A DNA stretch of 64,000 bases, from assembly GCF_022819345.1 (NCBI RefSeq), contig NZ_CP089288.1, positions 496,001-560,000 of the forward strand, written 5' to 3'. Below are positions 17,782-27,788 of this stretch, piece after piece. Source of the DNA: Candidatus Nanosynbacter sp. HMT-352. Lineage in GTDB: Bacteria > Patescibacteriota > Saccharimonadia > Saccharimonadales > Saccharimonadaceae. The notes below the pieces were generated by a model that saw only the letters and a list, made by a program, of their open reading frames with translations, was not told where the DNA came from and did no database searches. Made by a program: the position numbers and the translations under genes. Position 1 is the first letter of the stretch. Every line of letters starts with the position of its first letter.

Positions 17782-18663
17782 ATGCCGAGCACTCGCGCGC
17801 TGAAAAATCGCATTCGTTCGGTGGACTCGACTAAGCAGATCACCAAGGCTATGCAGTTGGTGGCGGCTAGTAAAATGCGTCGCGCTCAAGAGGCGGACAA
17901 AGCTTCTGCGCCGTACACAATGGCGGCGGAAGAATTGCTGTCTTATTTGGCTAGCCAAGGCGCAACCGACAATCATCCGCTGTTCGTTAGGCGAAAGATA
18001 AATAAGCGATTGATTATCGTGGTGGCCAGCGACAAGGGTCTGGCTGGCGCATACAACACCAACGTTTTGAAGAAATATTTGGAGCTGTTAAAGCGTGATG
18101 ACGAACGCGGAATTGAGAACTTGACTTTGACGATTGGTCGGCGAGCTTCGCAATTCGCAACGCGTCTTAAAGATACGAAAATCATCGGTACGTATGAAGA
18201 TCTGCCAGATCAGCCGTCTGGATTGACGTTTCATACGATTTTGAATACGGCAGTAAATATGTTTGAAAATGGCGAAGTTGACGCCGTTACGCTTGTCTAT
18301 ACGCGTTTTGTGAATAGTATGGTTCAGACCGCTGAATTGGATAGATTATTGCCAGCAGGAACGAAAATCTTGGTTGATCCGAGTGAGGTTTCTGACACGA
18401 TTTCTGACGCCAAATATGAGCCGAGCATTCCAGAAGTTTTGGACGCGGTGGCGTATCGTTTGGTTGGTGCGCGACTGTTGCAGGCGTTACTTGACGCTCG
18501 AGCCAGTGAACATTCTATGCGTATGATGGCGATGAAGAATGCTACGGATAATGCCAGCGATTTGGTTGACGATTTGACGCTAGCTATGAATAAAGCTCGT
18601 CAAGGGGCGATTACTCAGGAACTTGCTGAAATTTCTGGTGGCGTGGAGGCGATGGAACAATGA
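17782..18663 (+). CDS. atpG: ATP synthase subunit gamma
   Basis: Rotor subunit of F1, 293 aa. N-terminal helix IRSVDSTKQITKAMQLVAASKMRRAQ and C-terminal helix MMAMKNATDNASDLVDDLTLAMNKARQGAITQELAEI form the coiled-coil shaft; both match the family well. It follows atpA after 3 bases. Confidence 0.97.
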   Translation: MPSTRALKNRIRSVDSTKQITKAMQLVAASKMRRAQEADKASAPYTMAAEELLSYLASQGATDNHPLFVRRKINKRLIIVVASDKGLAGAYNTNVLKKYLELLKRDDERGIENLTLTIGRRASQFATRLKDTKIIGTYEDLPDQPSGLTFHTILNTAVNMFENGEVDAVTLVYTRFVNSMVQTAELDRLLPAGTKILVDPSEVSDTISDAKYEPSIPEVLDAVAYRLVGARLLQALLDARASEHSMRMMAMKNATDNASDLVDDLTLAMNKARQGAITQELAEISGGVEAMEQ

Positions 18664-18693
18664 TAAAGGAGATCTTGAAGTAAAGGAGCAATT

Positions 18694-20515
<1,822 letters not shown>

Positions 20516-20517
20516 TC

Positions 20518-20943
20518 ATGAAATTGTCATTAGTCACACTTGTCGGTACGAAGGTTGACGAAGAAGTTTATTCGGTGTCAATTCCGACTACTGATGGCGA
20601 AATTTCCGTTTTCCCAAGCCATGAGCCGCTAGTGACGATTGCTCGGGACGGCGTGATTACCGTGCGTCGACATAAAGAAGATTCCGATAATCAGTTGGAA
20701 TATTTCGCAATCTCTGGTGGCGTGGTAAAAATTGATTATTCGTCGGTGCAAATTCTGGTTGATGAAGCTGATCACGGCGATGACATCATCGAGGCAGAAA
20801 CGCAGAAGGCTCTGGAGCGTGCTATTAAGGCGCGTGATGAAGCTGGCGATCAAGTTGAGCGCGAGAAAGCCAAACAGCTTATCGATCGTCATATGGTGCG
20901 ATTGAAGGTTGCCGATCTTCATAGGCGTAAGCGACGACACTAG
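20518..20943 (+). CDS. atpC: ATP synthase subunit epsilon
   Basis: A 141-aa subunit closing the operon: an N-terminal beta-sandwich (SIPTTDGEISVFPSHEPLVT) and a C-terminal helical hairpin rich in Glu/Ala/Arg that can inhibit the enzyme. It begins 3 bases after the atpD stop. Confidence 0.96.
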   Translation: MKLSLVTLVGTKVDEEVYSVSIPTTDGEISVFPSHEPLVTIARDGVITVRRHKEDSDNQLEYFAISGGVVKIDYSSVQILVDEADHGDDIIEAETQKALERAIKARDEAGDQVEREKAKQLIDRHMVRLKVADLHRRKRRH

Positions 20944-20970
20944 GTTTGAGCGCGTAAATAATTGGACAAG

Positions 20971-21003
20971 ACCCTGCCAATATCGTCGGGGTTTTGTTTT
21001 TTT
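20971..21003 (+). terminator. Terminator of the atp operon
   Basis: Stem ACCCTG/CGGGGT (one G-T pair) with a 10-base loop, followed by TTTTGTTTTTTT. Confidence 0.7.
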
Positions 21004-21060
21004 GTGCCTTAAACTGGGCGTGAAGATTGAAAGGTATTGTGCGGTATTATACAGATCTAC

Positions 21061-21831
21061 TCATAGACTACTAGTAACGCGACGGACACTATTCTGTTGC
21101 TTTTTTGATAGTGCACCAGCGACTAGAGATAAGTATGGATCAATAAAATATTCCTCGATATACTTATTGTCTAGCACTGGACTAATGTAATCGGGTAATG
21201 TATCTATATACGAATGCATGTCATCAGCGATACCGCGACCGCTTTTATCAAAATAAGAGGAAGTTAGGTCTATTGCTCGCTCCTCTCCTGTCTTTACACT
21301 GAATGCGGTATTTTTAATTTGCGCGTCGCCATGTGCAACTCCCGATTTATGTAGCCTCGCGAGAGTTGCTGCTCCCACAAGCAGAACCCTTTGTATCTTT
21401 TTAGGATTGTCTGTACTGTCGGTAATCGTGTCGCAGCTCACAACATCGTCTTCGAATGCGGATAGCGTATATATAGAATCTCTTCCTGATAAAAATCCTA
21501 GTGGTTGGTATGGTTTAATATGTCCTTCACTAATAAGATGTTGTGTAATACAAAATTCTGAAAGTGCAGAAGCGATATTGTCATGAGGCTTAATCGCTAC
21601 AGGTATTTCTATGTCATTTGTTGACATATTTCCGAACATGATGCCACTTGTTGCGTCCTGTCGTCCTGTATAATAATCTTCAACGGGAGTAAATGTTAAT
21701 CTTTGACCGCGAGTGACGCTACTCAGCGGTGTATTTTGTCCGCTGGGTGTATTTTCTATTGCCGTACGCAGTTTCCTCTTTGGCTGATCCTGATGTAGTA
21801 TGCCGCATGCGCACATTTCTGAGGATAACAT
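21061..21831 (-). CDS. Kinase-fold protein (RIO/LPS-kinase-like)
   Basis: A 256-residue protein whose second half has a kinase catalytic loop: LARLHKSGVAHGDAQIKN with Asp in HGD and the metal-binding Asn five residues on, followed by AIDLTSSYFDKSG as a possible metal-binding Asp. This matches the Bud32/RIO/WaaP type of small atypical kinases rather than Ser/Thr kinases with HRD. The N-terminal ~60 residues are low-complexity and begin with Cys-rich MLSSEMCACGIL. Higher use of AGA, ATA and GTA codons suggests recent acquisition. Substrate unknown. Confidence 0.65.
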   Translation of the reverse strand: MLSSEMCACGILHQDQPKRKLRTAIENTPSGQNTPLSSVTRGQRLTFTPVEDYYTGRQDATSGIMFGNMSTNDIEIPVAIKPHDNIASALSEFCITQHLISEGHIKPYQPLGFLSGRDSIYTLSAFEDDVVSCDTITDSTDNPKKIQRVLLVGAATLARLHKSGVAHGDAQIKNTAFSVKTGEERAIDLTSSYFDKSGRGIADDMHSYIDTLPDYISPVLDNKYIEEYFIDPYLSLVAGALSKKQQNSVRRVTSSL

Positions 21832-21930
21832 ATTTATATTATATAATATTATCTATACTTTTTCAATCAATTTGCGTATAGTACTAAGACTCTAATTAAT
21901 ACTAATCTAAATAGCGACGTCTTCCGTCGT

Positions 21931-22386
21931 CTATTCTTTATCTTCAGCGATACCAAAAGTAACAGCCACGAATAGAGACAGAACCACTACAAACCCTGAG
22001 ATAATGGCGATAGTTTTTGATGTTTTAAATGAAATAGCGTTATTTGTATACACGGATAATGTTGAAAAGGTCTCCATGTCGCTAAAATCAGGCATTGCAA
22101 GGCCGCAGATAAATAATGAGATTGACATGACGATAAAGGAAACACGTACTATTGTGGTGAGATGGTCTTTTGATGCATGGCGTTTTTTCATTTGTCGGGA
22201 GATGATTGCAAGACAGATACAGCTAACGATAAGCGCCCACGGGGCAAGTAGTGCTAGTACCCAACCGCCGATGCCAGTAATGAATCCGCGTGCGAACGAG
22301 AACCAGATAGCACTTACCCATAACGCTATGACGATCCATGTGTCTATGGCCTGTTGTTTTTGTAGTTTTTGTTTTTTTGTTGTCAT
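21931..22386 (-). CDS. Four-TM membrane protein
   Basis: About 151 residues from ATG 22386 (MTTKKQKLQKQ), one base after the dus stop, so dus and this gene form an operon. There are four hydrophobic segments separated by short basic loops, including a GFITGIGGWVLALLAPWALI segment. An upstream in-frame ATG at 22422 would overlap dus and lacks support. No family recognised with confidence. Confidence 0.65.
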   Translation of the reverse strand: MTTKKQKLQKQQAIDTWIVIALWVSAIWFSFARGFITGIGGWVLALLAPWALIVSCICLAIISRQMKKRHASKDHLTTIVRVSFIVMSISLFICGLAMPDFSDMETFSTLSVYTNNAISFKTSKTIAIISGFVVVLSLFVAVTFGIAEDKE

Positions 22387-22387
22387 G

Positions 22388-23359
22388 TCAATAAGTATAA
22401 TGTGGATGATCGTTGTGTGCAAGTATTGATCGCACCTCGTCGGTCGTCGTGGTGTGCATCAATTTCTCTCGAAGTTCCTTTGCGCCGTCAAAATCGCGAA
22501 TATAAATCTTGAAAAAACGTTTTAGGGTTTCAAAAGGTCGCCCTAAAGTCTGCTGGTAAGAATCAAACAAATCCAAGTGATAATTAAGAAGCGTCAACAA
22601 TTCTTCTTTATGATTATCTGCGTCAGTTTTCGATTCGCGGAAGCAAAACGGATCACTGAAAACGCCTCGCCCGATCATAATTCCATTTACGCCAGGATGC
22701 TTTCTGGCAATTTCCAGCCCATGTTCTCTGTCGCGAATGTCGCCGTTGATAGTCAAAAGAGTTTGTGGGGCAATTTCATCGCGCAGTTTAACAATCTCGT
22801 CAATCAATTCATAATGCGCCGCAACCTTACTCATCTCTTTTTTTGTGCGCAGATGAATTGTCAAATTCACGATGTCTTGCTTGAGAATTGTCGTCAGCCA
22901 CTCTCGCCATTCATCAACGTAAGTATAGCCCAGCCGAGTTTTTACGCTAACAGGCAATCCAGATTTTTTGGCGGCATCAATTGCGGCTATCGCTATGTCG
23001 GGTCGACGAATCAGAGCCGCGCCACCGCTTTTAATTGCAGACTTGGCGGGACAACCCATATTGATATCAATTCCGTTAAAACCAAGTTCTGCGCAGTGCT
23101 TAGCGAAAGTTTCCATATCTCCTGGCTCGCCACCCCAAATTTGCGCAATGAGCGGCTGCTCATCGTCAGTTTTGATTAATCGCCCAGCTATGGCTTTATC
23201 GCCAGCGTGAACCCAGCCGGTAGCATTTGCGAACTCGGTGAAAAATATATCTGGCGCGCCAGCCTGTTTCACAACATGACGAAACACGACGTCGGTGACG
23301 GCTTCCATTGGTGCCAATATGAAAAATGGCTGCGGTAAATCATTCCAAAACGATGTCAT
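22388..23359 (-). CDS. dus: tRNA-dihydrouridine synthase
   Basis: FMN-dependent reduction of uridine to dihydrouridine in tRNA D-loops. A TIM-barrel protein of 323 aa: start FILAPMEAVTDVVFR, FFTEFANATG, the catalytic-Cys segment DINMGCPAKSAIKSGGAAL, VSVKTRLGY, and the FMN-phosphate site NGDIRDREHG...GIMIGRGVFSDP. It uses TGA as stop. The -10 TAAAAT lies 7 bases before ATG, without SD. Confidence 0.95.
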   Translation of the reverse strand: MTSFWNDLPQPFFILAPMEAVTDVVFRHVVKQAGAPDIFFTEFANATGWVHAGDKAIAGRLIKTDDEQPLIAQIWGGEPGDMETFAKHCAELGFNGIDINMGCPAKSAIKSGGAALIRRPDIAIAAIDAAKKSGLPVSVKTRLGYTYVDEWREWLTTILKQDIVNLTIHLRTKKEMSKVAAHYELIDEIVKLRDEIAPQTLLTINGDIRDREHGLEIARKHPGVNGIMIGRGVFSDPFCFRESKTDADNHKEELLTLLNYHLDLFDSYQQTLGRPFETLKRFFKIYIRDFDGAKELREKLMHTTTTDEVRSILAHNDHPHYTY

Positions 23360-23389
23360 CTCTGTTATTTTATCACAAAAAGGAGAAAA

Positions 23390-23419
23390 CCCCTCACTCT
23401 CGCCTTTGAGAATGAGGGG
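23390..23419 (-). terminator. Terminator of the structured RNA locus
   Basis: A 12-bp stem CCCCTCAYTCTC/GAGARTGAGGGG (one G-T pair) with loop AAAGGC on the minus strand, followed by TTTTCTCCTTTTT. Confidence 0.85.
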
Positions 23420-23509
23420 GATGGGGGCTCAAGCGGTTCTGCTCGGAGTAATTCTCAACGTTGAGAAAAACTGCCACGAGTGAACTCACGAGCCCGAAAA
23501 TTAGAAAAC

Positions 23510-23620
23510 ATCAATACTTCCGCGTGCCGGCTCACGTTGCTAGGCGCCATTGCCTAGCAGGGAGTATTGATGAACCTGAACGCCGCCCGTTGGGGCGCTC
23601 GATAGCGTTAGGTTTTTTAA
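23510..23620. other. Three-way-junction and hairpin elements
   Basis: ATCAATACT (23510-23518) pairs with AGTATTGAT (23563-23571) and encloses two hairpins: CGTG/CACG (23523-23536) and TGCTAGGC/GCCTAGCA (23538-23559). Next, AACCT-AACGC pairs with GCGTT-AGGTT up to 23615, and on the plus strand this is followed by six T, making it terminator-like. It could therefore belong either to the minus-strand RNA or to a small plus-strand RNA. Confidence 0.5.
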
Positions 23621-23628
23621 TTGCCGGA

Positions 23629-23715
23629 TGGCGGACACGGAGGGGGTCGAACCCACTTATCAACCGCTACTCCATTTTCACAACAAAGCGGCGGGATTTT
23701 TCCAGAATCATGTCC
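23629..23715 (-). ncRNA. tRNA-like domain resembling the tmRNA acceptor half-structure
   Basis: GGACATG (5' end, 23709-23715) pairs with CGTGTCC (23633-23639) over 7 bp, followed by G and an encoded CCA. The T-arm holds GGGTTCGACCCCC. The segment after the acceptor strand, ATTCTGGA, equals the start of many tmRNAs. In place of an anticodon arm there is one longer helix (CCGCT/AGCGG and an inner wobble-rich stem capped by GTGAA). No normal D-loop GG and no anticodon loop are present, so it is not an ordinary tRNA, and no tag frame or pseudoknots lie inside it. Confidence 0.6.
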
Positions 23716-24211
23716 TTTGATTCTTTTCCGGATTACCGGTCGGCGAATCAAGCCGAGGGCGGACAGACGCCCTCTGCTGACGCGGAGTCAGCGGTTTCGG
23801 GGTCGCACAAGCCCCGACTGCCAAAGAAAAAGACTACCAGTGGAGCTTCCTGGGACGGTCGCTCTGACCGGTGGCTGCGTTTTCCGCGGCCTGCTTGTCC
23901 AGAACCGTCGCGTACAGACGGTCCAGAGTGGACTTTTCGGCGCCGTTTCTGACAGCGGACTCGTAGTCCTGCTGCGCGCGGCGGCGTGCGTCAGTTTGGT
24001 TTCCAGCCAAGGGTTTTCACCCCCTCCCCGCCGAAGTATCGGCGATAGACAAGACAAGGATCTCTAACCATCTTTCAGACCATGCTTTTGTGCGAAGCAT
24101 GGTCAGGACTTGATACCATTTGTGGCGTCAAGTCGAGAGCTGCTTTATAAATAAAGCGTTTATTATAGTAACACTAATTATAAAAAAACGCAACAATATA
24201 CCAGAATATTT

Positions 24212-27200
24212 TTATATTTCGCCCGCCAGCAAGTCTTTTTCGAATTGCAACATTCCCTTATAATCCGCCGAATAGCCAGAAATATCCGGCAGATCTAAAG
24301 TGGTTATTTTCTGCCAAATAATCTCAATTAGTTGCGTAAATTCAGTCAGCTCTTCTCTGGAGAATGTATCTTCCAGGTTGAGGATATCGCCGGTCTTCAT
24401 GTCTGGCTCGACAAATTGTAGTCGCCCGCCAGTAAACGTGAAATTGCTATAATCGCGTGAATGCTCGACCAGCAGCTGATAGAACATCAATTGCTGACGA
24501 TATTTATGAAGTTTGATTTTCTCGTAATCAGCCGAACCTTTCCAGGAATGCGCCGGTTTGCCAGTTTTATAATCCGTTACGAAGATGGTTTTATTTTGCT
24601 TGTCGATGTCGACGACGTCAAGTTTACCGGTCAATCTGGCGTTATCGATAATTACGCCTTGGTTTGAAAAGTCTAATTCCGCCAAGTCTGTGTCGTGAAA
24701 ATCTGAAGATTTGGCGTTTAAGAACGCGGTCAAAGCCGACTTCCCTTTGTCCAAGTACAATTGAAAATCGTCCGTCGGCAAATGTTGGCTCTCGAGGGAT
24801 TTTTGGAAGAATTGGAGGATTTGTTCGGTGCTTGGCAATTGGTGATCGGCGCTGAACGAGCAATGTGCTTGCTGGAGGCTGCTGTGAATCGCAGTTCCGT
24901 AAGCTGCGGCGGAATTTTTGGCGGATGGAAAATGCAGCAAATTGTTCAATAAGAAATTCTGCGGCCCGCCACGTGAAACGTCGAGGAAGTTGTTCAAATG
25001 TGTCGCGGAAAGTTTGTATGTTTCCAGCGCTGGCGCCAATAAATCCTTTAATTCTGGAACAATCGGCGAAGTTAGCCGCGTCGTCCAGTCGGTTTCAGCG
25101 AGTTCAATTTGTTCGGCTGGATCATCGCTGGTCGGAATGACGGTTGGTGTGCAATTTGTCAAGAAACTGGCGATTATCGTGTCGCTACCAGAATCGTTGG
25201 TTTGGGAATAGGTCATGGTTAATGTGGTTTTGGCGCGAGTCATCGCCACGAAAAACAGCCGAAGTCGCTCGTCGTAAGTGGCACCCGCTGGTTGAAGTTG
25301 GAGGTTTGCGGGATATCGGATAGCTCGGCTGCGCGAACGAACCTTCTCGCCCCAAGCGCTGTCAATTGCCCCAATCACAAAAACGTGCGGAAATTCCAAG
25401 CCTTTGGATTTGTGTGCGGTCATTAAGTTTATGGCACCGCTGAGTGAACTTGCGTGCGTGCGAATTTGTGTTAAGCGAGTTTTTGTCGAAATGTGCAGGT
25501 CAATAAACTCCAAAAAGTCTTCCAGAGTCGGATTTTTATCGGTGATTCGATCGCGAAGTTTTTGGCGTAAAGTACGCAAACTTTCCAGAATCGTCAGATA
25601 TGCTTCTGGGTTTTTATCTAGCTTTTCTGGCGAGAAATAGAAATTGGCAAGAGAATTGACCTGAAGATCGCCGCTTTCATCGTTAGTTAAGCCTAATAAA
25701 TTGTCCAATTGCTCTTCCAGCGGCAGATTCGACACATCCTTAGCGCGCTCCAAAAGCCACTCCGCAAATTCCTTGAATACGCTGTTCGCCAGCATACTTT
25801 CCAGCCACAATTGCCGATTTTTGTAAGCTTGAAGGCTCAATTTCCAGATGTCCAGTGCAGAAAATCCAAACGCTGGATGAGCCGTAATTTCCGGTAGTAG
25901 ACTATTGGCAACGTCCAAATTATTCTGGCTAATCGCCACGACAGTTCGCGCTAATTTGTCCAGAATCTGGATTATGTCTTGCTCCAGAATGTCGTCGTGA
26001 CGCTCGTAATTGACAAAAAGATTTTCCTTATAAAGATGCGGAAGAATCTCAATGAGTTCCTTATGGTGGCGCGCAATAATCGTGATGTTTTCTGGTTTCT
26101 CGCCATTTTTTATCAGCTCGGCAATTTGTTTGGCAATTCCCGCTCGCTCTTCGCCAACAGATGAGAACTCTTGGATTTCGACTTTTGAGCCTTCGCTATT
26201 TGCGTGTGCGGTCAATTGTTTTGATAGCCCGTCAATTGTGTTTTCCAATCGATCCGCGCCTTGGGTGATGACGTCCCGCGCCGATGACAAAATATTTTCG
26301 GCGGAACGATAATTGTCGGTCAAAACAATAATTTTTGGGTCGTGATAATGTTGGCGGAAGCGCTGGATGTTGCCTACGTCTGCGCCTTGGAAGCTGAAGA
26401 TTGCTTGGTCGTCATCGCCGACCGCCATGATGTTTGGATCGTCGTCGTTCTCGCTGGTCAAATTAAACAATAATCGTAATTGCGCTAAGTTCGTGTCCTG
26501 GAATTCGTCGACCATGATGAATTGGAATTGCTCCTGAAGGTTTGCGCGCAGTTCTGGGTGAGATTCGCAGGCTTGAATAACGGATAAAATCATATCGTCG
26601 TAGTCAAATAACGAGCGCTCGGATAAAATATTTACATATTTTTCGTAAACGTCAATTGCGGCGGATAATTTTTCTGCAGCGGTAAAATCTTTCAGGACAA
26701 ATTCGCCATTGGCATTTTTTTCGCACCATTTATTTTTCCAGGCAGTCAGCGGCTTGGTTGAGTTTTCGTCAATTGCTTCTTGAGTGGCATGCACGATGCT
26801 CAGCGCCAAAACGTTGGCGTATGGCGTGATTGAGGCTGGCAATTTTGAGTTTTTCTCGTCAGGATTTTTGGCGGCTAAATTGGCAATTTTCTCAGCTATC
26901 GGCGCAAACATTTCAATCGTCTTTTTCGATATTTTGGCGGAAAATACTTGCTGAATATCTGGCTCAATTTCGGCGATTGTGCTTTGATTGTCCTCAATAA
27001 TTGCCCGTAATTCTGACGGCGTTAAGCCGCTTTGCTTGAACTCGGAAATAATGCGAATGAGGTCTTTAATATAAACGAATTCCCCGTTATTTTTCGCGCT
27101 TAATGGATTCCGCCAATCAAGTCCTTCGAGTATTCCAGAAATAATTTGATATTGCGTCAATTCGTCAACTGGCTGAGCGTCGGCGCCACGGAAAAAATAC

Positions 27201-27508
27201 TCGCGGTGCTGATTGATGATTTCTGTGCCGAAGCTGTGAAATGTGTGAATCGCAATTTTATACGCGTCCTCACCGATAATCTGGCGGAGTCGTTGGCGCA
27301 TATTTGTGGCGCCACTTTCGGTAAACGTTAGACATAAAATGCTGTTCGGCAAAGTGTCGGTTTGTCTTAGGATTTGGGCGGTACGCATACTCAGAAGCTC
27401 GGTTTTCCCCGTTCCCGGCCCAGCAATTACCAGAAGTGATCCGTGAATGTAGTTGACTGCTTGTCGTTGATTATCGTTTAATTTAGCGTAACGAGTATTG
27501 AAATCCAT
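24212..27508 (-). CDS. UvrD/PcrA-type helicase with C-terminal PD-(D/E)XK nuclease domain
   Basis: A 1098-residue protein: SF1 helicase with Walker A GPGTGKTELL (about 31-40), CLTFTESGA (motif Ia), VDEFQDTN (motif II), GDDDQAIFSFQGAD (motif III) and MTAHKSKGLEF...VAMTRAK (motifs V-VI). The last ~250 residues are a RecB-like nuclease with GTAIHSSLQ, LTGKLDVVDI and VTDYKTGK, supplying the Asp and Lys. This architecture is AddA/RecB-like, suggesting double-strand-break repair or degradation of foreign DNA. The -10 TAGAAT lies 6 bases before ATG, so it is probably leaderless. Confidence 0.93.
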   Translation of the reverse strand: MDFNTRYAKLNDNQRQAVNYIHGSLLVIAGPGTGKTELLSMRTAQILRQTDTLPNSILCLTFTESGATNMRQRLRQIIGEDAYKIAIHTFHSFGTEIINQHREYFFRGADAQPVDELTQYQIISGILEGLDWRNPLSAKNNGEFVYIKDLIRIISEFKQSGLTPSELRAIIEDNQSTIAEIEPDIQQVFSAKISKKTIEMFAPIAEKIANLAAKNPDEKNSKLPASITPYANVLALSIVHATQEAIDENSTKPLTAWKNKWCEKNANGEFVLKDFTAAEKLSAAIDVYEKYVNILSERSLFDYDDMILSVIQACESHPELRANLQEQFQFIMVDEFQDTNLAQLRLLFNLTSENDDDPNIMAVGDDDQAIFSFQGADVGNIQRFRQHYHDPKIIVLTDNYRSAENILSSARDVITQGADRLENTIDGLSKQLTAHANSEGSKVEIQEFSSVGEERAGIAKQIAELIKNGEKPENITIIARHHKELIEILPHLYKENLFVNYERHDDILEQDIIQILDKLARTVVAISQNNLDVANSLLPEITAHPAFGFSALDIWKLSLQAYKNRQLWLESMLANSVFKEFAEWLLERAKDVSNLPLEEQLDNLLGLTNDESGDLQVNSLANFYFSPEKLDKNPEAYLTILESLRTLRQKLRDRITDKNPTLEDFLEFIDLHISTKTRLTQIRTHASSLSGAINLMTAHKSKGLEFPHVFVIGAIDSAWGEKVRSRSRAIRYPANLQLQPAGATYDERLRLFFVAMTRAKTTLTMTYSQTNDSGSDTIIASFLTNCTPTVIPTSDDPAEQIELAETDWTTRLTSPIVPELKDLLAPALETYKLSATHLNNFLDVSRGGPQNFLLNNLLHFPSAKNSAAAYGTAIHSSLQQAHCSFSADHQLPSTEQILQFFQKSLESQHLPTDDFQLYLDKGKSALTAFLNAKSSDFHDTDLAELDFSNQGVIIDNARLTGKLDVVDIDKQNKTIFVTDYKTGKPAHSWKGSADYEKIKLHKYRQQLMFYQLLVEHSRDYSNFTFTGGRLQFVEPDMKTGDILNLEDTFSREELTEFTQLIEIIWQKITTLDLPDISGYSADYKGMLQFEKDLLAGEI

Positions 27509-27526
27509 AGTTTTATTCTACCATGT

Positions 27527-27733
27527 CGGCAGTCTTCAGAACGCAATATCAAAATTGCTAATACCCAAAGCATTAAGCGACTTGAGTTTTGTGTTAATCA
27601 CGCCATTAAAGATTGTACTGAAGAAAATGTCGACGCTTGGAATGAAAAACATCCAGAAGACGCGTTTAAGGGTAAAAGCCACTTGGATATTTCCCGTCAA
27701 TCAGTCGAATCGGTCAGACAGTTTGGCTATTAG
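27527..27733 (+). pseudogene. Headless coding remnant
   Basis: One plus-strand frame reads like real protein (KIANTQSIKRLEFCVNHAIK and on to SVESVRQFGY, stop at 27731-27733), about 64 residues with normal local codon use, but has no ATG, GTG or TTG start. Upstream it runs into the antisense of the helicase start. This looks like the 3' end of a gene whose front was deleted, perhaps when the helicase gene arrived. Family not recognised. Confidence 0.45.
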
Positions 27734-27788
27734 ATTTCATATCTTTGTCATCTCGCGCACCTCATAAAAAAATGGTAAAATATTATCT

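Larger units (their letters stand above)
23377..24167 (-). ncRNA. Large structured RNA locus, identity unknown
   Basis: Nearly 800 bases between two coding genes with no supported protein. GC is well above the surroundings, and the minus strand folds into successive hairpins: GACTTGA/TCAAGTC near 24130, GACCATGCTT/AAGCATGGTC near 24090, CGCCGA/TCGGCG near 24035, GGACT/AGTCC near 23965, GTCCA/TGGAC, ACCGTC/GACGGT, GAGGGCG/CGCCCTC, and a tRNA-like domain at 23629-23715. GGAGGGGG near 24020 could pair over a long range with CCCCCTCC in the T-arm region. A TATAAT box lies at 24162-24167 and a strong terminator at 23390-23419. I tested tmRNA, RNase P, SRP and 6S by eye; only the tRNA-like part of tmRNA fits. 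Direction is inferred from the terminator and the tRNA-like domain. Confidence 0.6.

Noticed and set aside
23461-24067. Plus- and minus-strand open frames of 89-163 codons in the RNA locus
   Set aside because: They are Arg/Pro/Ser-rich, lack ribosome binding sites, and lie across stable stems; high GC simply removes stops.
23629-24150. A complete standard or permuted tmRNA gene (ssrA)
   Set aside because: The acceptor halves are 5' then 3' within 87 bases; no resume codon or tag frame lies between them, the order does not match permuted tmRNAs, and the TTCGAC of the 5' domain is absent.
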